Positions 18,380-27,042 of a stretch of 64,000 nucleotides of DNA are shown in pieces. Positions within the stretch are counted from its first letter, which is position 1. The number at the start of each line of letters is the position of its first letter. Position numbers and translations under genes: made by a program. The notes under the pieces are model-generated. The model was not told where the DNA came from. It worked only from the letters and a program-made list of their open reading frames with translations, and did no database searches. Source of the DNA: Litchfieldia alkalitelluris (GTDB lineage: Bacteria; Bacillota; Bacilli; Bacillales; Bacillaceae_L); NCBI RefSeq assembly GCF_002019645.1, contig NZ_KV917374.1, forward strand, positions 2,740,696-2,804,695. The letters run 5' to 3'.

Positions 18380-18961
18380 ATGAATCGACAAGCTGATATG
18401 ATTAAAAATATGCCTAATCGGGAGATTATTTATCATTTATATTTAACACAATGTATTTTATTAATAATATCTATTGTTTTAGGTGTTATGTTGTTTGATG
18501 ATTTTTCTTCATTTAAAAACCTGTGGAAAATTGATACCAAGATTATTGTGATTGGTGGGGCGGTAGCCCTTAGTGTGATTTTGATTGACTTTATTCTCTC
18601 AAAATGGTTACCTAAGGAAATGTTAGATGATGGTGGAATTAACCGTCTTTTATTTCAGAATTTAAACATTATCCATATATTCTTTGTTTGTTTTATAATC
18701 TCCTTTACGGAAGAATTACTATTTCGAGGTGTTCTTCAAACACATTTTGGATTAATTATTGCAAGCCTTATATTTGCTTTATTACATGTAAGGTATTTAT
18801 ATAAATGGGTATTACTACTTGCAGTTATTTCATTAAGCTTTTTATTAGGGTATGTTTATGAGTTAACACAAAACCTTTGGATAACAATCTTTGCTCATTT
18901 TCTAATTGATTTTGTCTTTGCGGTGAAAATCAGACTAGACTATTTAAAAGGCCTTAACTAG
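18380..18961 (+). CDS. ypbD: CPBP-family intramembrane metalloprotease
   Basis: This 193-residue membrane protein has about six TM segments and the CPBP (CAAX protease and bacteriocin-processing) motifs: E111-E112-x3-R116 in FTEELLFRG, H136 in ALLHVRY and H173 in IFAHFLIDF. These are the glutamates and histidines that carry out intramembrane proteolysis in the family. Substrate unknown. It follows recQ by 10 nt and precedes ypbE by 10 nt, so it is in the ypbB-recQ-ypbD-ypbE operon. Confidence 0.88.
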   Translation: MNRQADMIKNMPNREIIYHLYLTQCILLIISIVLGVMLFDDFSSFKNLWKIDTKIIVIGGAVALSVILIDFILSKWLPKEMLDDGGINRLLFQNLNIIHIFFVCFIISFTEELLFRGVLQTHFGLIIASLIFALLHVRYLYKWVLLLAVISLSFLLGYVYELTQNLWITIFAHFLIDFVFAVKIRLDYLKGLN

Positions 18962-18971
18962 GAGGTAAATT

Positions 18972-19667
18972 ATGAGTGATAAAAATGACAATTATAAAGA
19001 ACTTACACAAGAAGAATTTGATCAGTTAGACGGGCAAGAAAACCACTTACCACCCAGAAGTGATCTTCATAACACAAAAAAGAAAAGAACAATCTTTAAA
19101 ATAAAATATCCTATTGTTCGATTGTTAGGCCTTTTCTTTATTTTATTAATTTTAACTATATTTAGTTCAACCCTATATCTGAAAAATCAGTCCTCTAGTG
19201 ATAAAGCCAATAGTGAAATACTTAATCCAAATGTAGAAAAAATAAATTATGCGCAAAAGACCAGTGATGACGAAAAGAAAGTAGAAAATGAAGTAATCAC
19301 GAACGCTACATCTGAGTCTATGGAAGAAGAAAAAGAGGACACAGGTAATGAAGAAGAAAAGGATACAAATACAGTAAATGAAGAAGAACATAAAACTGAC
19401 GATCCTTCCAAAGTAAAGAAGGAGACAGAATCTACAGATACAAATCAAGAAAGTGTTGTTTCGGAGCCTGAAGTTAATCGGGAAATTGAATATGAGGTTA
19501 AATATCATACTGTAAAAGAAAAAGAAAATTTGTACAGAATTTCACTACTATACTATAAATCTAGAGACGGTGAGTCACTCATTAAGAAATGGAACAATCT
19601 AAATGGCACCGAGGTGTATGTAGGCCAAGTACTAAAGATTCCTATCCAAATTGACGAGAAGAAGTAA
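18972..19667 (+). CDS. ypbE: Membrane-anchored LysM protein YpbE
   Basis: The 231-residue protein has a cytoplasmic N-terminus, one TM helix at about 46-66 (IVRLLGLFFILLILTIFSS), a long acidic Glu/Lys/Thr linker (about 80-175) and a C-terminal LysM motif at about 178-228 (YHTVKEKENLYRISLLYY, VGQVLKIPI). The single-pass topology would put the LysM at the cell wall. Strong Shine-Dalgarno TAGGAGG at 18959. Function unknown; last gene of its operon. Confidence 0.85.
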   Translation: MSDKNDNYKELTQEEFDQLDGQENHLPPRSDLHNTKKKRTIFKIKYPIVRLLGLFFILLILTIFSSTLYLKNQSSSDKANSEILNPNVEKINYAQKTSDDEKKVENEVITNATSESMEEEKEDTGNEEEKDTNTVNEEEHKTDDPSKVKKETESTDTNQESVVSEPEVNREIEYEVKYHTVKEKENLYRISLLYYKSRDGESLIKKWNNLNGTEVYVGQVLKIPIQIDEKK

Positions 19668-19674
19668 AGAGATT

Positions 19675-19708
19675 AATCCCGAGAAGAAGATGTCTCGGGT
19701 TATTCTTT
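19675..19708 (+). terminator. Intrinsic terminator after ypbE
   Basis: AATCCCGAGA and TCTCGGGTT form a 9-bp stem followed by ATTCTTTATT. The T-run is imperfect. Confidence 0.7.
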
Positions 19709-19779
19709 ATTGCTTCTAATTGATGTACAGGCTCATATTATATTAAACAGCAAATTTACTAAAACATTCATAACATAAG

Positions 19780-19811
19780 AAACCCCAAGGATTTTTATAT
19801 ATCCCCAGGGT
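19780..19811 (-). terminator. Terminator of the cotJ operon
   Basis: On the minus strand CCCTGGGGAT and ATCCTTGGGG pair with a few G-T wobbles, then TTTCTTATG. It starts 8 nt after the cotJC stop. Confidence 0.6.
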
Positions 19812-19818
19812 AAAATAA

Positions 19819-20388
19819 TTAAAAGATCTTTTTCTTATCTCGTTCATCTTTTAGTATTTCAACAGCTTCTCTGAAACGTTGGGAGTGTACGATTTCACGC
19901 TCTCTCAAAAATCTTAAACTATCATTCAGGTCAGGATCATCACTCATATTGATAATCCATTGATAAGTAGCCCTTGCTTTTTCTTCCGCGGCAATATCCT
20001 CATATAAATCAGCGATTGGATCACCTTTTGCTTGAATAAAGCTTGCTTGCCATGGAACACCGGCAGCGTTATGGTAAAATAATGCACTGTCATGATTAAC
20101 GTAGTGAGCATCAATTCCAGCAATCTTTAATTGCTCAGGGGTAGCATCCTTTGTAAGTTTATAAATCATTGTTGCAATCATTTCTAAATGTGCAAATTCC
20201 TCGGTTCCAATATCATTAAGTAATCCAATAATCTTATCTGGAATGGTATATCGTTGATTTAAGTATCTTAAGGCAGCAGATAATTCTCCATCGGCTCCAC
20301 CATATTGTTCGATTAGGTATTTTGCTAGAAGGGGGTTACACGTACTAACCTTAACGGGATACTGTAGCTTTTTTTCATAAACCCACAT
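19819..20388 (-). CDS. cotJC: Spore coat protein CotJC, manganese-catalase family
   Basis: CotJC is a spore coat component with the fold of manganese catalases. The 189 residues form a ferritin-like four-helix bundle with metal-ligand motifs EEFAHLEM, a middle H and EEKARATYQW, then REREIVHSQRFREA. This is the glutamate/histidine pattern of dimanganese catalase, so peroxide removal is possible. It is last in the minus-strand cotJA-cotJB-cotJC operon; cotJB ends 50 nt before its start. Expressed in the mother cell in B. subtilis. Confidence 0.93.
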   Translation of the reverse strand: MWVYEKKLQYPVKVSTCNPLLAKYLIEQYGGADGELSAALRYLNQRYTIPDKIIGLLNDIGTEEFAHLEMIATMIYKLTKDATPEQLKIAGIDAHYVNHDSALFYHNAAGVPWQASFIQAKGDPIADLYEDIAAEEKARATYQWIINMSDDPDLNDSLRFLREREIVHSQRFREAVEILKDERDKKKIF

Positions 20389-20438
20389 TCAATAACTCCT
20401 CCTTTAAACAAGGTTTTGGTGCAAAATCAAAAATATTA

Positions 20439-20699
20439 TTAAACCTGCCAAGGCCATGGACTATCATCCCAATTCCATTGATAGCTGGAATAGCTGTGTC
20501 CATATTGGAGTAATGGATGAAAGTTTGCTTCAAACTGCTTAGCGATTTTCTTACGAAGAAGGGCCATATCATTAAATTGTTTAATGGCATCATAATCCTC
20601 AGGATGAGTATCTAAATAAAGTGTTAATTCTACTAAAACAAAGTCTACTGCTTGTAATTCTTCAAGCAACGCATAATACTCAGGTGGCATTTTCTTCAT
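20439..20699 (-). CDS. cotJB: Spore coat protein CotJB
   Basis: This small (86-residue) coat protein is mostly helical in the first 65 residues (EYYALLEELQAVDFVLVELTLYLD, then AIKQFNDMALLRKK) and ends in an aromatic tail rich in Trp and Tyr (YSSYQWNWDDSPWPW). It overlaps cotJA by 4 nt. In B. subtilis CotJB is needed with CotJA and CotJC for coat assembly. Confidence 0.92.
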   Translation of the reverse strand: MKKMPPEYYALLEELQAVDFVLVELTLYLDTHPEDYDAIKQFNDMALLRKKIAKQFEANFHPLLQYGHSYSSYQWNWDDSPWPWQV

Positions 20700-20929
20700 T
20701 CTGATACCTCCCTTTTTCCTTTCTCATATGGATTATAATAGGGGTCGTAAAACGGTTTCCAAAGAGTTCCAGCATATAAAGCTTCCTTCGGGCTGAATTG
20801 CGGAAGGTTCGGTGGTTGAAAACCAATCACAATGTTTGGTGGTATAACATATGTCTTTTTAGGGATTGGTCGGCACGGATCAAATGGACTAGAGTAAGGT
20901 ACGTAACTCTTCCTAAAAGGGTGCTGCAT
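20696..20929 (-). CDS. cotJA: Spore coat protein CotJA
   Basis: This 77-residue coat-associated protein is rich in proline and tyrosine (PYSSPFDPCRPIPKKTYVIPPN, then QPPNLPQFSPKEALYAGTLWKP). The first gene of cotJABC, it starts with ATG 20929 after GGAGG on the minus strand. It has one cysteine in DPCRP, which could form cross-links. Confidence 0.92.
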   Translation of the reverse strand: MQHPFRKSYVPYSSPFDPCRPIPKKTYVIPPNIVIGFQPPNLPQFSPKEALYAGTLWKPFYDPYYNPYEKGKREVSE

Positions 20930-20970
20930 AACATTACCTCCAATTCAAAATGTTCAAAAGGTGTCAATTC

Positions 20971-21001
20971 ATGCTTATGGAAAAACATAATTGTTTATGA
21001 C
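20971..21001 (-). promoter_or_regulatory. Candidate sigma E promoter of cotJABC
   Basis: On the minus strand GTCATAAA (complement of 20994-21001) and CATAAGCAT (complement of 20971-20979) are 14 nt apart and resemble the -35 and -10 of mother-cell sigma E promoters. It lies about 40 nt before cotJA. Known sigma E control of cotJ in B. subtilis supports it. Confidence 0.6.
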
Positions 21002-21096
21002 ATGTAGTTGAGAAAAAATGGTAAATGAAGTCTTCGAATAAATTAATTGTATGGCTGGAACTTTTCTCACATAGTAGTCTTATAGGGGGGAGTGTC

Positions 21097-21486
21097 GTGA
21101 ATAAAAAAATATTTCAATTAATAATTGCATTTGGATCTGGCTATTTAATGATTTCTTCTATTCAGATATCTGTTCCATTTGAATTTAAAGAGTTTATTGT
21201 TCAACTTGTTTTAAGTCCATCCTCTTTCTTTTTATTTATGATATATTTTTTGATTAGCTTTTTTTTACATGCTATTTTAATAAAAGATGTAATTGAAAAA
21301 ACGAATCTGTTAAAATACGGAAGAAAAGTAAACACAATCTCATTATTATTATGTTATAGTGTCTTTATTAGTATAGTAATCCTATGTTTAATAAGTTTTT
21401 GGCAAACAATGATTTTGGTTATTTTTTCAGTAATATATGGAGCACTTTCAACAGATTTGAAAAAGCAACCAATGAGTGTCGAGTAG
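21097..21486 (+). CDS. ypbF: Small membrane protein YpbF-like
   Basis: This 129-residue protein has four predicted TM segments (about 4-22, 31-57, 75-97, 99-118). No catalytic motif is visible and the function is unknown. I take the GTG at 21097, just after GGGGGGAG at 21085-21092; the frame is open back to 21025, where the sequence is less hydrophobic and has no ribosome site. The symbol rests on position directly before ypbG and similar size and topology, not on a recognised motif. Confidence 0.68.
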   Translation: MNKKIFQLIIAFGSGYLMISSIQISVPFEFKEFIVQLVLSPSSFFLFMIYFLISFFLHAILIKDVIEKTNLLKYGRKVNTISLLLCYSVFISIVILCLISFWQTMILVIFSVIYGALSTDLKKQPMSVE

Positions 21487-21497
21487 GAGGAAAAATT

Positions 21498-22274
21498 TTG
21501 TTTGGAATATTGGTATTAATCTTGATTGCTTTATCGGTATTTATATTTATGATTTTTGAGGCTAAGCAGAATAATGTAGTTAAAACAACCCTTGAATTCG
21601 ATACATTTCCTAAAAGTTTTGGAGATATAAAGCTTTTTTTTATATCTGATATTCATAAAAGAACAATTTCACAGAAAATTATTGAACAAGTGAAAGGGAA
21701 AGCGGACTTAGTAGTTATTGGTGGAGACTTGTGTGAAAAAGGTGTACCTTTTTCAACTATCAAGTATAATATAAGTCAGTTAAAATCAGTTGCACCAACC
21801 TACTATGTATGGGGCAATAATGATTATGAAGTTGATTATCATGAGTTAGATTCTTTATTGATCTCAGAGGGAGTAATCATTTTAGATAATACTGCGGCTA
21901 TATTTGAGTCTGAAAGTGGAGATAGTTTTTCAATTCTAGGAATTGACGATCTCAAATCAGGAAGACACCGTTTGGATTTTGCTTTAATGGATGCGGGAAC
22001 GAATCCATCATTTAAAATACTTACTGCACATGATCCCGAAATAATGAAGGAAGTAACTCCTGAACAAAAAATTGATCTTGTTCTTTCTGGACATACGCAT
22101 GGGGGACAAATTAGAGTTTTTGGTGTCGGTTTATTTAAAAGAGGTGGTATTGAAACCATCGGTCAAACAAAATTGTTGATTAGCAATGGGTATGGAACTA
22201 CTCAGCTTCCTCTTAGATTAGGAGCTCCACCAGAAACACACCTAATAACAATACAATCAAAAAGTGGAAAATAA
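21498..22274 (+). CDS. ypbG: Membrane-anchored metallophosphoesterase YpbG
   Basis: This calcineurin-like phosphoesterase has an N-terminal membrane anchor (about 2-22). All five metal motifs are visible: ISDIHK, GGDLCEKG, GNNDYE (GNND in place of GNHD), AHDPE, and SGHTHGGQIR. The substrate is not known; relatives cleave UDP-diacylglucosamine or phosphodiesters. The start is a TTG at 21498 set by AGGAGG at 21485-21490, giving 258 residues; a longer frame to 21384 lies inside ypbF. It begins 11 nt after ypbF, so they form an operon. Confidence 0.9.
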   Translation: MFGILVLILIALSVFIFMIFEAKQNNVVKTTLEFDTFPKSFGDIKLFFISDIHKRTISQKIIEQVKGKADLVVIGGDLCEKGVPFSTIKYNISQLKSVAPTYYVWGNNDYEVDYHELDSLLISEGVIILDNTAAIFESESGDSFSILGIDDLKSGRHRLDFALMDAGTNPSFKILTAHDPEIMKEVTPEQKIDLVLSGHTHGGQIRVFGVGLFKRGGIETIGQTKLLISNGYGTTQLPLRLGAPPETHLITIQSKSGK

Positions 22275-22367
22275 ACCAAGGTGTCTATATTTTACACATC
22301 TTGGTTTGTTCGTTATAATAACGATAAAGCAAGCTATGGGCTTCATTTTAACTTGGAGGCTTCCTAA

Positions 22368-23273
22368 ATGTTATCTCAAGAAGGTAAATATAATATAAAA
22401 GCAATATCAAAAATGTTAGGAATTCAAGCAGGTACTTTACGTGCTTGGGAAAGAAGATATAAAATGATTGCCCCAACACGCAATGAATCAGGGCACAGAC
22501 TTTATAGTGATGAACACGTTAGAGTATTAAAATGGTTGATTGATAAAGTAAATAAAGGATTTACAATTAGTCAAGCAGTTTCTATTTTAGAAAGCACAAA
22601 ATTATCAACAGGGTATTCCGAGAACGAGAAGGTGGAGGAATATTCACTCCAGCTTCAGAACGAATTATTAGAGGCCTTAATTAGCTTTGATGAGCACCAT
22701 GCACATGAGCTAATGAATAAGGCATTTAGTATGTATACAATAGATAAGGTAGTTATTGATATACTAGGTTCATTACTCGTACAGATTGGACATCTGTGGG
22801 AAGATAAAAAGATTACAAGTGCGCATGAACGTTTTGCATCATCATTCCTTAGGTCAAGAATTGGTATGATCCTCCATAATCTACCTGTAAATGGAATGCT
22901 TCCAAAAGTGGTATCAGTTTGCGGGCCAGGTGAGTGGCATGAATTGGGACTTCTAATATTTACATTATACCTACGACGAAAAGGCTTCGAGGTTATTTAT
23001 ATTGGGACAGGCATTGCTGATGGTGACCTAGAAATTGTACTTGATGAAATCAAGCCGAAATTCCTCTTCATTTCTTGTACAATGCCAGGTAATGTTGATA
23101 AAACTCTTGAACTTGTAGATAGCTTAATTAAATCTTTTCCCTCTCTTCATATTGGATTAGGTGGGGCAGCCTTAACAAATGCAGAACATCGTTTAATAAG
23201 TACCTATCAATCGTTGATTGTTGGCGAAAAACAGTCACATTGGGATGAATGGCTTATACAAAAATTAAAGTGA
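22368..23273 (+). CDS. MerR-type regulator with B12-binding domain (CarH/LitR-like)
   Basis: The 301-residue regulator has a MerR winged helix at about 8-75 (YNIKAISKMLGIQAGTLRAW, YKMIAPTR) and a two-part cobalamin-binding domain: a four-helix cap (about 90-175) and a Rossmann B12 domain (about 180-300) with E-W-H191-E-L-G, the ExHxxG form of the cobalt-ligating motif. This is the layout of CarH, which represses genes in the dark with adenosylcobalamin and lets go in light. The cap motif Wx9EH of CarH is here W144-x9-E154-R155: the histidine that becomes the second ligand in light-exposed CarH is an arginine. Shine-Dalgarno TTGGAGG. It stands alone between ypbG and mecB. Confidence 0.88.
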   Translation: MLSQEGKYNIKAISKMLGIQAGTLRAWERRYKMIAPTRNESGHRLYSDEHVRVLKWLIDKVNKGFTISQAVSILESTKLSTGYSENEKVEEYSLQLQNELLEALISFDEHHAHELMNKAFSMYTIDKVVIDILGSLLVQIGHLWEDKKITSAHERFASSFLRSRIGMILHNLPVNGMLPKVVSVCGPGEWHELGLLIFTLYLRRKGFEVIYIGTGIADGDLEIVLDEIKPKFLFISCTMPGNVDKTLELVDSLIKSFPSLHIGLGGAALTNAEHRLISTYQSLIVGEKQSHWDEWLIQKLK

Positions 23274-23392
23274 AATAAAAGGTTAACCTTATATAGTGGT
23301 TTTTGAAAAAATCACTGGAATTTTAGAACCATCTTAAATTCATTTCATAAACTGTGAATAGGAAGTTGGCGTGACGGTAGGGAGGGGAATTT

Positions 23393-23983
23393 ATGCGTCT
23401 CGAACGCTTAAATTATAATAAAATTAAAATATTTTTAACTTTCGATGACTTGATGGAGCGTGGTCTGACAAAAGAGGATCTATGGCACGACTCTTTAAAG
23501 GTACACCAATTATTTCGAGATATGATCGAAGAAGCAAGTGAGGAACTTGGCTTTGAAGCACATGGCGCCATTGCAGTTGAGGTATATTCCCTACAGGCAC
23601 AAGGAATGGTTGTCATTGTTACGAAGGATGTTGAGAGTCAAGAATTAGATGATGACTTCTCTGATGATTATATAGAAATGCAAGTAACCCTTGACGAAAG
23701 TGATGATATTCTCTATGAGTTTGAAACCTTTGAAGATGTGATTCAGCTATCTTCAAGATTAGTGCCATTAAAAATTCATGGTGGAAAACTATATTCTTAT
23801 AATGAGAAGTTTTATTTATTATTTGAAGAAGAGATTTTTATAGATTCAGAAAACGTTATTGCTATTTTAGCTGAATTTGGAAGTTCAGCGACTCTTACAA
23901 AGTATAAAGTTCATGAATATGGTAAGATTATTTTTATAGAGGATTGTTTAATAAATGTTTTTGACCATTTTCTAAAAAAGTAA
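23393..23983 (+). CDS. mecB: Adaptor protein MecB (MecA paralogue)
   Basis: MecA/MecB adaptors bring substrates to the ClpC-ClpP protease. The 196-residue protein has the N-terminal substrate-recognition domain (MRLERLNYNKIKIFLTFDDL, ERGLTKEDLW, about 1-80), an acidic linker (about 85-105) and the C-terminal ClpC-binding domain (about 110-196, FEDVIQLSSRL, YKVHEYGKIIF). At this locus B. subtilis has ypbH (mecB); the classic mecA lies elsewhere. Start ATG 23393 follows AGGGAGGGG. Confidence 0.9.
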   Translation: MRLERLNYNKIKIFLTFDDLMERGLTKEDLWHDSLKVHQLFRDMIEEASEELGFEAHGAIAVEVYSLQAQGMVVIVTKDVESQELDDDFSDDYIEMQVTLDESDDILYEFETFEDVIQLSSRLVPLKIHGGKLYSYNEKFYLLFEEEIFIDSENVIAILAEFGSSATLTKYKVHEYGKIIFIEDCLINVFDHFLKK

Positions 23984-23997
23984 GAGGTTAAAGGTGA

Positions 23998-24103
23998 CGA
24001 CTCAAATGGTGCCTAACATAAGTGATTGATTACTTCCGCATTGAACACGGATGCATAGGAAGGGATAAGCATTTATGTGCCAGTTTGAGTCCGTTTTTTT
24101 TTG
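23998..24103 (+). ncRNA. Candidate structured RNA or complex terminator after mecB
   Basis: GACTCAAA (23999-24006) and TTTGAGTC (24084-24091) close a 93-nt domain that ends in CG and nine T. Inside are AAGTGA-TTGA-TTACTT and a GCAT/ATGC stem stacked on TTCC/GGAA (about 24031-24062), so at least three helices can form at once. A simple terminator needs far less. I do not recognise the family. The rest of the gap to gudB (24104-24354) has a GCCCGGGC palindrome at about 24277-24284 and a TATACT box at 24294, otherwise nothing named. Confidence 0.45.
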
Positions 24104-24354
24104 AGATACAATAAAAATGAAAATTCACCTCAGGATTTTCAGTGATTGGAAAAAAGGAGAAAGAATCGTTAGCTAGTTAGCTAAAGTACACTTATTTGTG
24201 TTAATATAATGATTGTAATGCCATAGGTTGAAATCGCTTACTTTTAACGAAAAAACCCACTTTTTTATCTATGCACGCCCGGGCACAAGGATGTATACTA
24301 TGCTTTGGGGTCGTTATTTGCAAGTACCTTTGAAAATTATTGGGAGGTTAACAA

Positions 24355-25635
24355 ATGGTAGCCGATAAACATAAGGACAACAATGAAAAGAAGGAAGAAA
24401 AGTTAGATGTCCTAAGGTCAACACAAACTGTAATACATAAAGCATTAGATAAATTAGGTTATCCGGAAGAGGTCTATGAGTTATTAAAAGAACCAATTCG
24501 TATGATGACTGTTAAAATACCAGTTAGAATGGATGATGGATCTGTAAAGATATTTACAGGCTATAGAGCACAACATAATGATGCAGTTGGACCAACAAAA
24601 GGGGGGATTAGATTTCACCCTAATGTTAGTGAAAAAGAAGTTAAAGCACTATCAATATGGATGAGTCTAAAGTGTGGCATCGTAGACCTGCCTTATGGTG
24701 GTGGTAAAGGTGGGATCGTTTGCGATCCTCGAGATATGTCATTTCGTGAATTAGAACGATTAAGCCGTGGATATGTGCGTGCAATCAGTCAAATTGTAGG
24801 GCCTACAAAAGATATACCTGCTCCGGATGTATTTACAAATTCACAAATTATGGCGTGGATGATGGATGAGTATAGTCGAATTGATGAATTCAACTCTCCT
24901 GGATTTATTACAGGTAAACCTCTTGTATTAGGAGGTTCACATGGAAGAGAGTCTGCAACAGCCAAAGGTGTGACAATATGTATTCGTGAAGCAGCAAAAA
25001 AACGAGGAATTGTACTAGAGGGTGCTCGTGTAGTTGTTCAAGGGTTTGGGAATGCAGGTAGTTACCTTGCGAAATTTATGCACGATGCAGGGGCAAAGAT
25101 TGTTGGGATTTCAGATGCTTATGGTGGACTGTATGATGAAAATGGTTTAGATGTTGATTATTTGTTAGATCGTAGGGATAGCTTTGGAACAGTAACAAAA
25201 CTATTTAATGATACAATAACTAATAAAGAATTACTTGAGCTTGATTGTGATATCCTTGTTCCAGCTGCGATTGAAAATCAAATTACCGAGGAAAATGCTT
25301 ACCAAATTCGTGCAAGTATTGTTGTTGAAGCTGCAAATGGGCCAACTACATTAGAAGCAACTGAAATTCTAACACAAAGAGGTATATTGTTAGTTCCAGA
25401 TGTGCTTGCAAGTGCTGGTGGAGTTACGGTTTCTTATTTTGAATGGGTTCAAAATAATCAAGGTTACTATTGGTCAGAAAGTGAAGTTGAAGAAAGATTA
25501 GAAACAGTTATGGTTAAGTCTTTTAATAATATATATGATACATCTGTCACCAGAAGAGTTGATATGAGGCTTGCAGCATACATGGTTGGAGTAAGAAAAA
25601 TGGCTGAAGCTTCTCGCTTTAGAGGATGGATCTAA
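24355..25635 (+). CDS. gudB: NAD-specific glutamate dehydrogenase GudB
   Basis: This enzyme converts glutamate to 2-oxoglutarate and ammonium for catabolism. The 426 residues show the catalytic and substrate motifs GGIRFHP, YGGGKGGI, PAPDVFTN and the NAD-fold VVQGFGNAGS. Family length is normal. In laboratory B. subtilis 168 gudB carries an inactivating 9-bp duplication that repeats VKA; here the site reads EKEVKALSIW with a single VKA, so the enzyme should be active. Shine-Dalgarno GGGAGG. It stands alone with its own terminator. The paralogue RocG has similar motifs; the position before ypdA supports gudB. Confidence 0.92.
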   Translation: MVADKHKDNNEKKEEKLDVLRSTQTVIHKALDKLGYPEEVYELLKEPIRMMTVKIPVRMDDGSVKIFTGYRAQHNDAVGPTKGGIRFHPNVSEKEVKALSIWMSLKCGIVDLPYGGGKGGIVCDPRDMSFRELERLSRGYVRAISQIVGPTKDIPAPDVFTNSQIMAWMMDEYSRIDEFNSPGFITGKPLVLGGSHGRESATAKGVTICIREAAKKRGIVLEGARVVVQGFGNAGSYLAKFMHDAGAKIVGISDAYGGLYDENGLDVDYLLDRRDSFGTVTKLFNDTITNKELLELDCDILVPAAIENQITEENAYQIRASIVVEAANGPTTLEATEILTQRGILLVPDVLASAGGVTVSYFEWVQNNQGYYWSESEVEERLETVMVKSFNNIYDTSVTRRVDMRLAAYMVGVRKMAEASRFRGWI

Positions 25636-25669
25636 GTCATTAGACAATATAATTTGCGTTATTTTAGAG

Positions 25670-25704
25670 AATCCCCTATGATTTTAAATAGGGGATTTTT
25701 TTAT
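25670..25704 (+). terminator. Intrinsic terminator after gudB
   Basis: AATCCCCTA and TAGGGGATT form a 9-bp stem followed by seven T. Confidence 0.92.
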
Positions 25705-25803
25705 TTCTTTTACCAGAATGTATATAATTTGTATCAAGTTTTTGTGCTAGCACCAGGCGCCTCGGCGCTTTTCTTATAGAGTATCGCAATAGAGGTGAAA
25801 CGA

Positions 25804-26769
25804 ATGAAGGAAGAAAAGGTAATTATTATAGGTGGTGGTCCTTGTGGATTATCTACAGCTATTGCCCTTCAAGAAATTGGGATAGATGCTCTGATTATTG
25901 AGAAGGGGAATATTGTTAATAGTATTTATCAATATCCAACCCATCAAACTTTCTTTAGTACAAGTGAAAAGTTAGAGATAGGGGATGTTGCTTTTATAAC
26001 AGAAAATAGGAAACCGGTTCGAAACCAAGCATTAGCTTATTATAGAGAAGTTGTTAAACGTAAAAATCTTCGAATTCAATCCTTTGAAAAAGTTAATCAA
26101 GTGACTAAACAGAATGAACATAGATTTTTAGTTGAGTCAAATATGGGGAAATACCAAGCGGATTATGTAGTTATTGCGACTGGCTATTATGACCATCCCA
26201 ATTACATGAATATCCCTGGTGAAGAACTAGATAAGGTGTTTCATTACTTCAAAGAGGGTCATCCTTATTTTGATTGTGATGTAACAGTTATAGGTGGGAA
26301 AAATTCAAGCGTGGATGCAGCTTTAGAACTAAACAAGGCTGGAGCCAGGGTTACTGTACTTTATAGAGGGCATGAATATTCTTCAAGTATTAAGCCATGG
26401 ATATTACCTGAGTTTGAATCGCTTGTGCGTGCTGGGTTCATTAAGATGGAATTTGATTCACATGTAAGGGAAATTAACGATGATAGTGTTATTTATGAGA
26501 AACACGGCATCACTCATAAAATTAAGAATGATTTCGTGTTTGCGATGACCGGGTACCATCCTGACCATAACTTTCTAAAAAGAATGAACGTTATGATTGA
26601 TGAGGAGACAGGAAGGCCGTTCTTCAACGAAGACACAATGGAAACTAATGTTAAAGGGTTATTTATTGCTGGAGTTATTGCTGCAGGTAATAATGCAAAT
26701 GAGATATTTATAGAGAATGGAAGATTTCATGGGCAATTAATTGCAGGGAAGATTGGAAGTGTGCTTTAA
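25804..26769 (+). CDS. ypdA: Bacillithiol disulfide reductase YpdA
   Basis: YpdA is a flavoprotein that uses NADPH to reduce oxidised bacillithiol, the low-molecular-weight thiol of bacilli. The FAD site GGGPCGLST is at the N-terminus, the NADPH site VIGGKNSSVDAAL near residue 165, and the second FAD motif near VKGLFIAGV. It has no CxxC redox pair, in line with the family. Start ATG 25804; GAGGTGAAACG just before it is the ribosome site, so an in-frame GTG inside that site at 25795 is unlikely. 321 residues. Confidence 0.93.
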   Translation: MKEEKVIIIGGGPCGLSTAIALQEIGIDALIIEKGNIVNSIYQYPTHQTFFSTSEKLEIGDVAFITENRKPVRNQALAYYREVVKRKNLRIQSFEKVNQVTKQNEHRFLVESNMGKYQADYVVIATGYYDHPNYMNIPGEELDKVFHYFKEGHPYFDCDVTVIGGKNSSVDAALELNKAGARVTVLYRGHEYSSSIKPWILPEFESLVRAGFIKMEFDSHVREINDDSVIYEKHGITHKIKNDFVFAMTGYHPDHNFLKRMNVMIDEETGRPFFNEDTMETNVKGLFIAGVIAAGNNANEIFIENGRFHGQLIAGKIGSVL

Positions 26770-26838
26770 AGGCATTTTGTAATAAGTATGTTGGTGTTAA
26801 ATCTTTAAGGTTTAGGAGTCTATCCTGAAAAAAGAAAT

Positions 26839-26985
26839 GCGGAAGGCGCTCGTTCATCGGCGACAGGCATAAGACGAGTCGGCTAGAAGGTTGCTTTTTA
26901 ACCTTCTTGCCGGATTGACTTAGACCCGAGAGCCGATAGCACCTGGAGCTAGACACAAAGCTAAGTATAATTTTTCATCCTCCAT
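26839..26985. repeat. Dispersed repeat A, copy 1
   Basis: This roughly 120-bp element begins GCGGAAGGCGCTCGTTCATCG and ends in GAGCCGATAGCACCTGGAGC, so its ends are complementary and fold into a long hairpin with an inner AGAAGGTT/AACCTTCT stem. A second copy lies at 51564. Both continue into the same AT-rich tail (AAGCTAAGTATAATTTTTCAT). It has no coding capacity. Confidence 0.88.
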
Positions 26986-27042
26986 CCTGAAAATACCTAG
27001 GTCAGAGAGTTCCAATTCCCTTACTAATGCCCAAAGCCCTAC

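Noticed and set aside
24610-24660. Inactivating duplication in gudB as in B. subtilis 168
   Set aside because: The codons for VKA occur once in EKEVKALSIW; no 9-bp direct repeat is present.
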